In this document: positions 14,140 through 21,957 of the stretch, in pieces
Layout of the letters: every line of letters begins with the position of its first letter
How positions within the stretch are numbered: the stretch's first letter is position 1
Origin: Amycolatopsis sp. CA-126428
Lineage (GTDB): Bacteria; Actinomycetota; Actinomycetes; Mycobacteriales; Pseudonocardiaceae
Length of the DNA: 64,000 bases
Reading direction: 5' to 3'
NCBI RefSeq assembly: GCF_002904335.1
Contig: NZ_PPHF01000005.1
Span: 1 to 64,000 of the forward strand
Notes under the pieces: generated by a model
The model's input: the letters and a program-made list of their open reading frames with translations, nothing else
The model's database searches: none
Told to the model about the DNA's origin: nothing
Translations under genes and position numbers: made by a program

Positions 14140-15522
14140 TCAGGGGCGGGGGAGCGGGACCGTGGTGGGGGTCAGGGGGAAGGTGAGGGTGAACGCGGCG
14201 CCGCCTTCGGGGGCCGGTCCCGCGGTCAGCGTGCCGCCCATGCGGGTGACCAGGGCGTGGACCAGGGCCAGGCCGATGCCGGAGCCGACCGGACGGCGGT
14301 CGCGGTAACGGGCGTTCAGGACGCCCCGCTCGAACGCCACCGGGTAGTCCTCCGGCGCCAGGCCCGGGCCGCCGTCGCGGACCGCCAGCGAAGCCGACGA
14401 ATCGGACACCGACAACGAGAACACCATCGGCGCCCCCGAGGGCGTGACGCGCAGGGCGTTCTCCGCCAGCCCGTCGACGACCTGGCGCAGCCGCCGCGCG
14501 TCCGCCAGCACCGGGACCGGGGAAGGCGGCGCCGAAACCGACAGCCGGACGTCCTCCCGGCCGCACCGCAGCTGCCACACCTCCGCGCAGTCGCGCACCA
14601 ACGCGGCCAGGTCCACCGGAGCCATGTCCAGCCGGAACTCGTCCGCGCCCAGGCGGGCCAGCTCCAGCAGGTCCGTGACCAGCCGCTCGAGCCGCACCGC
14701 CTCCCGCTGGATCGTCTGCCCGGCCCGCACCGCGTCGGGCCCGGTGGCGACGCCGTCCGCGATCGCCTCCGCGAAGCCCGTCACGGCGGTCAGCGGCGTC
14801 CGCAGCTCGTGCGACACCGACAGCAGGAACTCCCGCTGCCGCGCCTCGCTGACGGCCAGCGCGTCGGCCAGCGAGTTCAGCGACCCGGCCACCTCCGCCA
14901 CCTCGCGGGGCCCCTGCACCGGCACCCGCACGTCGCGCCGCCCCGCCCGCAACGATCCGGCGGCCAGCGCGGCCCGGCGCAGCGGACGGCCCAGCAGCCG
15001 GCCCGAGACGAAGCCCGCCACGGCGGCCACCAGCAGCCCGATCCCGAGCGCCAGCAAGATGTTGCGCACCAGCGCCCGTTGCGTCGCCTGGGCGTTGCGC
15101 GCGGGCAGGACCAGCGCGAACGCCGCCCCGCGCGGGCCCACCACCCGCGTCTCGACCAGGTACTGCGACCCCGCCACCGTGACGCGCCCCGAGTGGTCCG
15201 CCGCCAGCCCGAGCTTCCCGGCGGCCTGGACCGCGACGGCGTCCCCGACCGCCTGCCCGCCCGCGCGGCGGACCACCACCGAGATGCCCTGCCCGCGCAC
15301 CACGTCGGCCACCTTGCCGACACCCAGCCGGTTGCCGATGCCCGTTTCGTCCAATTGCGACGCGACGACGTCGGCCTGCGCGGCCAGCGTCGACTGCAGC
15401 ACGTTGTCCGCCGTGGTCCGGATCAGCCGGGACGCGACCAGCGCCGCCACGATCACCGCGACGCCCGCGACGGCCAGGCACACCAGCGTGATCCGCCCGG
15501 TCAGCGTTCCCCGGTACTTCAC
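14140..15522 (-). CDS. Sensor histidine kinase (HisKA/HATPase type)
   Basis: A 460-residue membrane kinase. Helix 1 (about 12-34), an extracellular sensing domain (about 35-150) and helix 2 (about 155-180) precede a HAMP-like linker. The H-box SVSHELRTPLTAVTGF carries the phosphorylated His, and the ATPase domain has the N-box near LAENALRV and the G-boxes DGGPGLAPED and GSGIGLALVH. Its GTG start overlaps the response-regulator stop by four bases (GTGA). It is the last gene of a four-gene operon with two small exported proteins, which suggests an envelope signal. Confidence 0.93.
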   Translation of the reverse strand: MKYRGTLTGRITLVCLAVAGVAVIVAALVASRLIRTTADNVLQSTLAAQADVVASQLDETGIGNRLGVGKVADVVRGQGISVVVRRAGGQAVGDAVAVQAAGKLGLAADHSGRVTVAGSQYLVETRVVGPRGAAFALVLPARNAQATQRALVRNILLALGIGLLVAAVAGFVSGRLLGRPLRRAALAAGSLRAGRRDVRVPVQGPREVAEVAGSLNSLADALAVSEARQREFLLSVSHELRTPLTAVTGFAEAIADGVATGPDAVRAGQTIQREAVRLERLVTDLLELARLGADEFRLDMAPVDLAALVRDCAEVWQLRCGREDVRLSVSAPPSPVPVLADARRLRQVVDGLAENALRVTPSGAPMVFSLSVSDSSASLAVRDGGPGLAPEDYPVAFERGVLNARYRDRRPVGSGIGLALVHALVTRMGGTLTAGPAPEGGAAFTLTFPLTPTTVPLPRP

Positions 15523-16205
15523 GCCGGGTCCGCCGCGTAGCCGATGCCCCGCACCGTCCGAATCGGACTCGACGGCCCGAGTTTCGCGCGCAGCTGAGCC
15601 ACGTGGACGTCCACGGTGCGCGTCCCCGCCGCGGCGGCGTACCCCCAGACGGCACTCAGCAGCTGGTCGCGCGAAAGCACCTGCCCCGGGTGCCGGAGCA
15701 GGTGCGTGAGGAGGTCGAACTCCGTGGACGTCAGGGAAATTTCGGCGTCACCCGCCCACGCCCGCCGGGAAAGCACGTCGACGCGTGCGCCGCCCACGGC
15801 GAACGTCTCCGCGGCCGGCGCCACCCCGGAGGCCCGGCGCAGCACCGTCCGGACCCGGGCCGCCAGCTCGCGCGGGCTGAACGGCTTGGTGAGGTAGTCG
15901 TCCGCGCCGATCTCCAGGCCCAGCAGGCGGTCGAGCTCGTCGTCGCGGGCCGTGACGAACAGCACCGGCGTCCAGTCCCCGGCCGCGCGCAACGCCTTGC
16001 AGATCTCGATGCCGTCCATTCCGGACAGTCCGATGTCGAGCACGATCGCCACCGGCTTGAGGCGCCGGACGGCGTCCAGGGCCCGGCCGCCGTCGGCCTC
16101 GACGTGCACACCGAAGCCGTCGCGCTTGAGGTAGAGCGCCGCCAGCTCGGCGATCGCGGCCTCGTCCTCGACCACGAGGACGAGGCCGCGTCCCGGTGAC
16201 CCCAT
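15519..16205 (-). CDS. OmpR-family response regulator
   Basis: A 228-residue response regulator. The receiver domain has the acidic pair EDEAA near residue 12, the phospho-acceptor Asp in IVLDIGLSGMDG and Lys in YLTKPFSPREL. The C-terminal winged helix is of OmpR/PhoB type (SLTSTEFDLLTHLLRHPGQ, then VDVHVAQLRAKL). It is the partner of the kinase encoded immediately downstream. It starts 45 bases after the small lipoprotein gene. Confidence 0.94.
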   Translation of the reverse strand: MGSPGRGLVLVVEDEAAIAELAALYLKRDGFGVHVEADGGRALDAVRRLKPVAIVLDIGLSGMDGIEICKALRAAGDWTPVLFVTARDDELDRLLGLEIGADDYLTKPFSPRELAARVRTVLRRASGVAPAAETFAVGGARVDVLSRRAWAGDAEISLTSTEFDLLTHLLRHPGQVLSRDQLLSAVWGYAAAAGTRTVDVHVAQLRAKLGPSSPIRTVRGIGYAADPA

Positions 16206-16250
16206 GCCTGCTCCCGTCTCCGCCGTGTTCAGAGGGGAGACGCTAGCCGG

Positions 16251-16463
16251 TCAGGGCGAGCCATCGCTGTTCATGTCCGACTCGATACCGTTCAGTGCCG
16301 ACTCGATCCCGCTCAGCTCGCCGGACGGCGAAGACGACGACACCGACGACGGCGCGGGCGCGTCGCCGGAGGGTGAGCCCATCAGGTTGTCGCGGCAGGC
16401 CGAGCAGCCGAGCGCGATGACCGCGGCGGCCCCGACCGCTGCCGCGATCCTCGCGCCCCTCAC
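16251..16463 (-). CDS. Small lipoprotein in a two-component operon
   Basis: A 70-residue protein with a signal sequence and lipobox VIALGC (lipidation predicted at about Cys20), followed by a Ser/Pro/Asp-rich tail with no recognisable domain. ATG 16463 overlaps the stop of the upstream exported-protein gene (ATGA), and the response-regulator gene follows 45 bases later. A small lipoprotein placed before a response regulator/kinase pair recalls CseA in the streptomycete sigE-cseABC operon, where it dampens signalling. That role here is inference from position only. Confidence 0.75.
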   Translation of the reverse strand: MRGARIAAAVGAAAVIALGCSACRDNLMGSPSGDAPAPSSVSSSSPSGELSGIESALNGIESDMNSDGSP

Positions 16464-16864
16464 TTGGCCGGCTTGCAGTGCGCGGACGCGAAGGCGTCCA
16501 GCTTCTGCTTGGCCGTGTCCAGCTCGCCGATCCGGCCCTGCCGCTTGGTGGCGCGCTGGTCCAGCTGGTCGGCGCGAGCGGTGTGCCCCGCCGCGCGCTG
16601 GTCGGCCGCCCGCGCCTTGAGGTTGGCCACCGAGCCCTTGATCTCGGCGCCGCCGTTGATCCGCTTCTTCAGGTTGTCGGCCCGCTTCTGCAGCTTCGGC
16701 ACCCAGTCCGAGCAGACCTGCTGCGACTCCTGCGGGCTGAGCGTGATCGGCGCGACCGGCGCCGGCGACGTCGTCTGGGCCGACGCCAGCGGCGCCGCCA
16801 CCAGCAGGCAGGCCGCGCTCGCGCCGCCCGCCAGCGCCAGCCGCGTCCAGGTGGTTCCTCGCAT
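16460..16864 (-). CDS. Exported helical protein, first gene of the two-component operon
   Basis: A 134-residue protein with a clear Sec signal peptide (hydrophobic core LALAGGASAACLLVAAPLAS, cleavage expected after ASA at about 29). The mature part is Lys/Arg/Ala-rich and predicted to be helical or coiled-coil (about 55-125). It has a Cys near each end (in QVCSDW and AHCKPAK) that could form a disulfide. The family is unknown to me. It shares an overlapping stop/start with the lipoprotein gene, so the two are probably co-regulated with the downstream signalling pair and could be part of its sensing apparatus. Confidence 0.7.
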   Translation of the reverse strand: MRGTTWTRLALAGGASAACLLVAAPLASAQTTSPAPVAPITLSPQESQQVCSDWVPKLQKRADNLKKRINGGAEIKGSVANLKARAADQRAAGHTARADQLDQRATKRQGRIGELDTAKQKLDAFASAHCKPAK

Positions 16865-16885
16865 CGTCTCTCCCTCGTGTCCGTT

Positions 16886-16955
16886 CCGGAGTGCTCCGGG
16901 GTACGAGGAGAACTCTGGCGGGGCGGTGTTCGGAGGGCGTCCGCCGAGTGTTCGG
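16886..16955 (-). promoter_or_regulatory. Candidate control sites upstream of the two-component operon
   Basis: CCGGAG-TG-CTCCGG (16886-16899) is a perfect 14-base palindrome. Two direct copies of GTGTTCGG start at 16926 and 16948, exactly 22 bases (two helical turns) apart, the spacing typical of OmpR-type response-regulator dimers. Autoregulation by the operon's own regulator is the simplest reading. The rest of the 16865-17099 gap shows nothing clear. Confidence 0.4.
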
Positions 16956-17099
16956 GCTTTGTAAGGCCGACGGTGACCGACGTCCGCACGAGGTCGAACG
17001 TCATCGTGTACGCCCGGCCCGGGGACGCGCGACGCCGAGCCGGTCTCCACTCACGCCGTCTGGCGGATCGCGTCCGCGTAGGAGCATCGAGCCAGATGA

Positions 17100-17630
17100 T
17101 CACGGGTTTTCGTACATCGCCAGGAACTTCTCCATGGCGGCGTCGACGGCTTCGCGGTCGCCGGTCGTGACGAGGTCGAGCAGCAGGCCGCGGGCGACGG
17201 CGAGCCCGAGGCGGGCGTGGGCGGGCCGGTCGGCCGCCGGGACACCGAGCTGGGCGAGCCGGGCTTCGATGGGGCCGAGCCAGTTTTCGATCACGCCGTC
17301 GAGGAACTCCGCCGTGCCCGGGGTGCCGCCGAGTGCCTGGCCGTAGAGCTGGAAGAACAGCTTCTCGTTGGCGCGCAGGTCGTCGTCGGTGAGCCGGCGC
17401 CAGAACTCCGCCGGGTCGAGGCCGGCGAGCGCGGCGCGCTGCCGGGCCTCGACCTCCCGCGCCACCGCCGTGAGCAGGCCTTCCTTCGAGCCGAAGTGGT
17501 AGATCAGCATGCGGTGGCTGGTGCCGAGGTCCGCGGCCAGTGCCCGCAGGCTCCGGCCGGCCCCGCCGTGGTGGGCGATGTGGTCGATCGCCGCGTCGAG
17601 CAGCTTGGCGCGCGGGCTTGCGTCGATCAT
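17100..17630 (-). CDS. TetR-family repressor
   Basis: A 176-residue TetR protein. The N-terminal helix-turn-helix (about 8-52) reads AKLLDAAIDHIAHHG..SLRALAADLGTSHRMLIYHFGSKEGLL. The remainder is a helical ligand-binding domain. It is divergent from a SRPBCC-domain gene, with only 23 bases between the start codons, all taken up by a double palindrome. ATG 17630 has TACCAT (complement of 17638-17643) seven bases upstream, so the message is probably leaderless and self-repressed. Confidence 0.92.
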   Translation of the reverse strand: MIDASPRAKLLDAAIDHIAHHGGAGRSLRALAADLGTSHRMLIYHFGSKEGLLTAVAREVEARQRAALAGLDPAEFWRRLTDDDLRANEKLFFQLYGQALGGTPGTAEFLDGVIENWLGPIEARLAQLGVPAADRPAHARLGLAVARGLLLDLVTTGDREAVDAAMEKFLAMYENP

Positions 17631-17660
17631 GTACCAGATGGTACACGTACCAAATGGTAC
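17631..17660. promoter_or_regulatory. Twin TetR operator covering both start sites
   Basis: Two 14-base palindromes, GTACCAGATGGTAC (17631-17644) and GTACCAAATGGTAC (17647-17660), sit 16 bases centre to centre. The first abuts the TetR start codon; the second contains the ATG of the SRPBCC gene. Binding there would block both promoters at once. Confidence 0.75.
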
Positions 17661-18076
17661 AACGCATTTCGGTCCACGCCCGGACGGCCGCTCCGGCCGA
17701 CGCCGTCTACGCCCTGCTGCGCGACGGCCGGAGCTGGCCGGCGTGGTCGCCGCTGGGGTCGTTCGAGCTGGTCCGCGAGGGGGAGGGCGAGCCGGAAGGC
17801 CTCGGCGCGGTCCGGCTGTTCAAGACGAACGGCGTCCGCTCGTACGAAAAGATCGTCGCGCTCGAGCCCGGCCGCCGGTTCGGCTACGCGCTGGAGCACG
17901 GCCTGCCGCTGCGGGACTACGTGGCCTACGTCGACCTCTCGCCCCGCGACGGCGGCACGGACATCCACTGGCACTCGACGTTCACGCCGAAGATCCCCGG
18001 CACGGGCTGGTTCTACCGGTGGTTCCTCGGTTCCTTCATCAAGCGGGTGGCCGCCGGGTTGGCCGCCACCGCCTGA
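17654..18076 (+). CDS. SRPBCC (polyketide cyclase/START-like) domain protein
   Basis: A 140-residue protein that is one SRPBCC helix-grip domain: ISVHARTAAPADAVYALLRDGRSWPAWSPLG at the N-terminus and a final amphipathic helix (FYRWFLGSFIKRVAAGLA). This fold binds hydrophobic ligands and includes polyketide cyclases, lipid carriers and stress proteins, so the exact role is open. ATG 17654 lies inside the second TetR palindrome with no ribosome site, so translation must be leaderless or the operator must be read as part of the gene. The HxlR gene follows 40 bases after its stop. Confidence 0.85.
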   Translation: MVQRISVHARTAAPADAVYALLRDGRSWPAWSPLGSFELVREGEGEPEGLGAVRLFKTNGVRSYEKIVALEPGRRFGYALEHGLPLRDYVAYVDLSPRDGGTDIHWHSTFTPKIPGTGWFYRWFLGSFIKRVAAGLAATA

Positions 18077-18086
18077 TCGGCGTGTT

Positions 18087-18103
18087 ACTCTCCCGGGGAG
18101 AGT
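18087..18103. promoter_or_regulatory. 17-base palindrome upstream of the HxlR gene
   Basis: ACTCTCCC-G-GGGAGAGT is an exact palindrome with a one-base centre, ending 13 bases before the GTG start and just ahead of the ribosome site. It is a strong candidate autoregulatory operator for the HxlR-type protein. Confidence 0.65.
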
Positions 18104-18116
18104 GAGGAGGTGCCCC

Positions 18117-18488
18117 GTGGAGCCCGATCCGTACGACCGCAACTGCCCGACCCGCCAGCTGCTCGACCGCATCGGCGACCAGTGGACGGTGCTGATCGTC
18201 GGCGCCCTTTCCGCCGGCCCGCTGCGGTTCACCGAAATCGGCCGCCGGGTGGACGGGATTTCCCAGAAGGTGCTGACGCAGACGCTGCGCAGCCTGGTCC
18301 GCGACGGCATCCTCACCCGCACGACGTACCCGACGATCCCGCCGAAGGTCGAGTACGAGCTGACCGCGCTGGGCCGCAACCTGTCCGAGCCGCTGGACGT
18401 GCTCGACCGCTGGGCCCGGCGGCACATGTCGTCGGTCCAGGAGGCCCGGGACGCCTATGACGCGGAGCACACGCCCGCGTCCGCGTAG
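18117..18488 (+). CDS. HxlR-family winged-helix regulator
   Basis: A 123-residue HxlR-type regulator. CPTRQLLDRIGDQWTVLIVGAL, FTEIGRRVDGISQKVLTQTLRSL and the wing TTYPTIPPKVEYELTALG match the family, whose N-terminal Cys (here Cys9) is a sensor in some members. Start GTG 18117 follows GAGGAGG by about six bases. It is downstream of the SRPBCC gene on the same strand, but its own palindrome suggests an independent promoter. The target is unknown; HxlR proteins commonly repress an adjacent gene and respond to aldehydes or oxidants. Confidence 0.9.
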   Translation: MEPDPYDRNCPTRQLLDRIGDQWTVLIVGALSAGPLRFTEIGRRVDGISQKVLTQTLRSLVRDGILTRTTYPTIPPKVEYELTALGRNLSEPLDVLDRWARRHMSSVQEARDAYDAEHTPASA

Positions 18489-18565
18489 TCACCCCGGCTG
18501 GACAGCTCCTGGACAATCCGTAGCGTTCCGGGTTCCGCCGTCCCGTCCGCAGGGACACTGTCGCG

Positions 18566-19273
18566 GTGCTCAACGAGACCGTGCCCGCACCGGGCTGGGG
18601 AGTCGTTGCGGTCGCCGCGTTGTTCGCCTTCGCGGTGTCGCTGACCTCGGTCGTCACGCCGCCCAGTGGCCGGCGGAGTCTCCTGCGCAACGCCAACGTC
18701 CTGGGCACCCTGTTCCACGAAGGCGGCCACGCGCTGGTGATCCTGCTGACCGGCGGCGACGTCGCCCGCGTCGCCATCACCAGCGCGGGCTCCGGCCACG
18801 TCGAAGGCAAGCACGAATCGGGGCTCGGCGCCGTGCTGGCCGGGGCCGCCGGGTACGCGATGCCGCCGCTGGCCGGGCTGGGCGCGGCCGTCCTGCTGCA
18901 CCGCGGGCACGTCCAGGCCGTGCTCGTCCTGACCCTCGCCGCGCTGGCGTTCCTGCTGCTGTTCGCCCGGGACCTGCTCACCGTCATCCTGATCGTCTTG
19001 GTGGGAGCGGTCGTGTACTCGGCCCTGAGCTACGCCCCGGGCTGGCTGCGCACCGGCATCGCGTACACCGAAGCCTGGCTGCTGCTGACCAGCGAGCTCG
19101 ACGGCGTGCGCATCCTGGTCGTCAACCGCAAGCAGAACGGGTACAAGTCCCAGAAGGACGACGCCGCGGCGCTGGCCAAGCGCACCAAGATGCCCTCACC
19201 CCTGTGGATCGGCGGGTGGTTGCTGCTCAACGGCTGGGCGATCTGGCACGCCGCGCCGCTGCTGTTTCACTAG
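18566..19273 (+). CDS. Membrane zinc metallopeptidase, M50B-like
   Basis: A 235-residue integral membrane protein with the zinc-protease motif HEGGH (51-55) between the first and second membrane segments. About five or six hydrophobic helices follow, ending with a membrane segment at 216-232. This fits M50-type peptidases that cleave inside or near the membrane, though the second metal-binding motif (LDG/NPDG) is not evident. The C-terminal loop contains KQNGYKSQKDDAAALAKRT. The start GTG 18566 is from the track of the frame and lacks a clear ribosome site. Its stop overlaps the convergent response-regulator stop. Confidence 0.82.
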   Translation: MLNETVPAPGWGVVAVAALFAFAVSLTSVVTPPSGRRSLLRNANVLGTLFHEGGHALVILLTGGDVARVAITSAGSGHVEGKHESGLGAVLAGAAGYAMPPLAGLGAAVLLHRGHVQAVLVLTLAALAFLLLFARDLLTVILIVLVGAVVYSALSYAPGWLRTGIAYTEAWLLLTSELDGVRILVVNRKQNGYKSQKDDAAALAKRTKMPSPLWIGGWLLLNGWAIWHAAPLLFH

Positions 19274-19920
19274 CGGGCCACCAGCCCGGCTTCGTGGGCC
19301 AGCAGCCCGGCCTGGGTCCGGTTCGCACAGTCGAGCTTCACCAACATCCGCGACACATAGCTCTTCACCGTCGCCTCGGCCAGGTGCAGCCTCGCCGCGA
19401 TGTCCGCATTGGACAGTCCGGAACCGAGGCAGTCCAGGACGTCCCGCTCCCGTTCCGTCAGCACCGCTGTCCGCCGCCGGGCGTCTTCCCCGCGTTCGCG
19501 GCTGTCCGACGACAACGCCACCAGGCGGCGCGCGGCCGACGGCGAAAGCACCGTGTGGCCGTCCGCCGCCACCCGGACCAGGCCGATCAGGTCCTCCGGG
19601 GGCGTCGACTTCACCAGGAAGCCCGCGGCGCCCGCGCGCAGCGCCCGGATCACGTAGGTGTCCGCGTCGAACGTCGTCAGGGCGACCACCGCCGGCGGGT
19701 CGGGCAGCGCCGTGATGCGCGCGATCGCCGTCAGCCCGTCCACCCCCGGCATCCGCAGGTCCATCAGCACCACGCGCGGCCGGTGCCGGACCACGGCCTC
19801 GACGGCTTCAGCGCCGTCGGCGGCCTGGGCGACCACTTCGATGTCGGCCGCCGAACCCAGGATCGTGCGCAGGTGCGCGCAGACCATCGGCTCGTCATCG
19901 ACCACGAGCACCGGGATCAC
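19270..19920 (-). CDS. NarL/LuxR-family response regulator
   Basis: A 216-residue response regulator. The receiver domain begins VIPVLVVDDEPMV, with phospho-acceptor Asp in VVLMDLRMPGVDG and Lys in FLVKSTPPEDL. The LuxR-type helix-turn-helix is LTERERDVLDCLGSGLSNADIAARLHLAEATVKSYVSRML. The start chosen is GTG 19920, directly before the first receiver strand; it overlaps the end of the kinase gene by 26 bases, consistent with coupling. It converges on the M50-like protease. Confidence 0.92.
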   Translation of the reverse strand: MIPVLVVDDEPMVCAHLRTILGSAADIEVVAQAADGAEAVEAVVRHRPRVVLMDLRMPGVDGLTAIARITALPDPPAVVALTTFDADTYVIRALRAGAAGFLVKSTPPEDLIGLVRVAADGHTVLSPSAARRLVALSSDSRERGEDARRRTAVLTERERDVLDCLGSGLSNADIAARLHLAEATVKSYVSRMLVKLDCANRTQAGLLAHEAGLVAR

Positions 19921-21130
19921 AGTGCGTGCCTTCCGCCGTCGGGACGTAGGCGGGCAGTATCGCACCGACCCGGAACCCGCCGCCGGGTCGCGGGCCCGCG
20001 TCGAAGCGCCCGCCGACCAGTTCGACGCGCTGCCGCAGCCCGGCCAGCCCGGCGCCGGAACCGCTGCCCGCCAGCGCCGGGTCCGGCGGGTGCGCCGCCG
20101 CCGTGCTTTCCACCGAGACGTCGAGGCCGCCCGGGTGGTAGCGCAGCGACACCGTCACCGACGCACCCGGCGCGTGCTTGCGCACGTTCGTCAGCGCCTC
20201 CTGCACGAGCCGGTACGCGGTGCGCGCGACGGTCGGCGACACCTGCGCCGGGTCGCCGTCCACCACGAGGTCCGTCGCCACCCCGACCGAGCGGGACTCA
20301 CTCACCAGCCGCGCCGGATCGCCGGGCTCCTCCGGGCTGAGCGTCCGCGGCCCGGTCTCGGCGCCGTTGCGCAGGACGCCGACGAGGTCGCGCAGCTCGT
20401 CCAGCGCCAGCGCGCCTTCGCGGCGGATGTCCTCGGCCGCCGTCCGCGCGGCCGGGTCGGCCGACGTCACGCCGAGCGCGCCGGCGTGCAGCACCATCAG
20501 GCTGAGCCGGTGCGTGACGACGTCGTGCATCTCGCCCGCGAGCCGCCGCCGTTCCGCCGCCCGGGCCTGCTCGGCGAGCAGGTGCTGCTCGCGCTCGGCG
20601 CGTTCCGCCCGGTCGCGCAGCGACTGCAGCAGCTGCCGGCGGGCTTCGAAGTACAGCGAGGCCAGCGCCGGCAGCGCGGTGTTGAGCAGGCCGAACGACG
20701 TCGTCGCCCAGCTCGGCGTCCACGGCCGCGCGGCCAGCACGGCCAGGATGCCGGCCACCCACAGCACGGTCCGCTTGTCCAGCACCCGGGCCGCTTGGGA
20801 CAGGATCACCGGGGTGATCGTCGGCACGGTCGTCAGGGCGAGCGGGTGGAGCGGCACGAGCAGGCCGGGCGCGAAGGTGTCGGCCGCGAGCATCGCGAAC
20901 GCCGCCGCGGTGACGAACGCGCAGACCGGGCCGGGGAACCGGAACAGCAGCACCAGCGAGAGGTCGCAGGCGAGCTGCAGGACCAGCCCGGCCGCCGGGC
21001 CCCACGCGCCGGTCGTCCGGTCGCCGAGGACGTGGAGGAGGACGTTCATCCCGGCGAACGCGAGGGCCGCGAAGATCAGCCAGCAGGCGTCGGAGCGGCT
21101 CGGCCAGAGCGGCCGCCGGGCGGTGGTCAC
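19895..21130 (-). CDS. Sensor histidine kinase (HisKA_3 type)
   Basis: A 411-residue kinase of the NarX/DesK-like class. An N-terminal block of about five to six membrane helices (residues 12-160) has no large extracellular domain, so the signal is probably sensed in the membrane. A coiled-coil (about 165-200) leads to the HisKA_3 phospho-His motif LAGEMHDVVTHRLSLMVLH, then the ATPase domain (EALTNVRKHAPG, GAGLAGLRQRVELVGG). GTG 21130 has TACCTT (complement of 21137-21142) six bases upstream and no ribosome site, so it is probably leaderless. Confidence 0.92.
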   Translation of the reverse strand: MTTARRPLWPSRSDACWLIFAALAFAGMNVLLHVLGDRTTGAWGPAAGLVLQLACDLSLVLLFRFPGPVCAFVTAAAFAMLAADTFAPGLLVPLHPLALTTVPTITPVILSQAARVLDKRTVLWVAGILAVLAARPWTPSWATTSFGLLNTALPALASLYFEARRQLLQSLRDRAERAEREQHLLAEQARAAERRRLAGEMHDVVTHRLSLMVLHAGALGVTSADPAARTAAEDIRREGALALDELRDLVGVLRNGAETGPRTLSPEEPGDPARLVSESRSVGVATDLVVDGDPAQVSPTVARTAYRLVQEALTNVRKHAPGASVTVSLRYHPGGLDVSVESTAAAHPPDPALAGSGSGAGLAGLRQRVELVGGRFDAGPRPGGGFRVGAILPAYVPTAEGTHCDPGARGR

Positions 21131-21136
21131 GCGGTC

Positions 21137-21142
21137 AAGGTA
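21137..21142 (-). promoter_or_regulatory. Candidate -10 box (TACCTT) of the HisKA_3 kinase operon
   Basis: TACCTT on the minus strand ends six bases before GTG 21130, the spacing expected when transcription starts at the first codon. Confidence 0.45.
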
Positions 21143-21300
21143 ACGGCTGTCCCGGGCCGTCGCCCCGGATGCGCAACCAAAGTTGCGGGCCGCCGGGGAA
21201 GGCGGCAACGTTCGTCGCCGCGATCACCGCCGTCGTCCGGTTCCGCCCGCGCCCCGGATCCGGTGGACTGGGGACCCGACGACGAGGGACGGAACCTGAG

Positions 21301-21954
21301 ATGAGCGAGCTGTCCTTGCCCGCCCGGGCTTACCTGCTGGCGTGCGACACCGCGCGGAACCGGTTGCCGGACCGCGAGCGCGTGGCGCTGCTGGTCCGCG
21401 CGGCGGCGCTGACGGACCTGGTGCTGCGCGGCCAGGTCGCCGACGACGCCGGCCGGCCGGCGGTGACCGGCGCGGGCGGCACCGGTCACCTGGTGCTCGA
21501 CGACCTGCTCGCCGAGCTCACCGCCGAACCGCATCGGAAGTGGCGCGCCTGGGTGCGCCGCGGGGCGCGCGGGACGTTGCATTCGCTGGAGGCGCAGCTC
21601 GACGCGGCGGGGGTGATCACGCTGCGGACGTCCCGGGTGCTGGGGCTGTTCCCGCGTCGCCGTCCGGAGGTCCGCGAGCCGGCTTCCGCGGCCGCGTTGC
21701 GGGACGAGGTGCGGGCGGCGTTGCGCGGTGACGCGCCGGTGTCCGCGGACATCGCGGCCCTGACGTCGCTGGCCGCGGTGGTCGAGCTGGGTGACGTGCT
21801 CCCGCGAGCCGAGCGCCGCCGCCACCGCGACCGGCTCGCCCGGCTGGAGGAGCAGGCGGGTGCCGCGGTCCCGGCCCTGCGCAAGGTGATCCGCGAACTC
21901 CGCGCCGCCCGCACGGCAGCGATCTCCGCGGCCTCCGGCGGCGGCGGAGGCTGA
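21301..21954 (+). CDS. GPP34/GOLPH3-like phosphoprotein
   Basis: A 217-residue protein of the GPP34 (GOLPH3/Vps74) family, common in actinomycetes. It begins LSLPARAYLLACDTARNRLPDRERVALLVRAAALTDLVLRGQV and contains HSLEAQLDAAGVI and later Arg/Glu-rich helices. The eukaryotic members bind phosphatidylinositol-4-phosphate and retain glycosyltransferases in the Golgi; the bacterial function is unknown. The start is ATG 21301 after GAGGGACGGAACCTGAG. No operon partner. Followed at once by a 21-bp-type repeat array. Confidence 0.85.
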   Translation: MSELSLPARAYLLACDTARNRLPDRERVALLVRAAALTDLVLRGQVADDAGRPAVTGAGGTGHLVLDDLLAELTAEPHRKWRAWVRRGARGTLHSLEAQLDAAGVITLRTSRVLGLFPRRRPEVREPASAAALRDEVRAALRGDAPVSADIAALTSLAAVVELGDVLPRAERRRHRDRLARLEEQAGAAVPALRKVIRELRAARTAAISAASGGGGG

Positions 21955-21957
21955 CGT

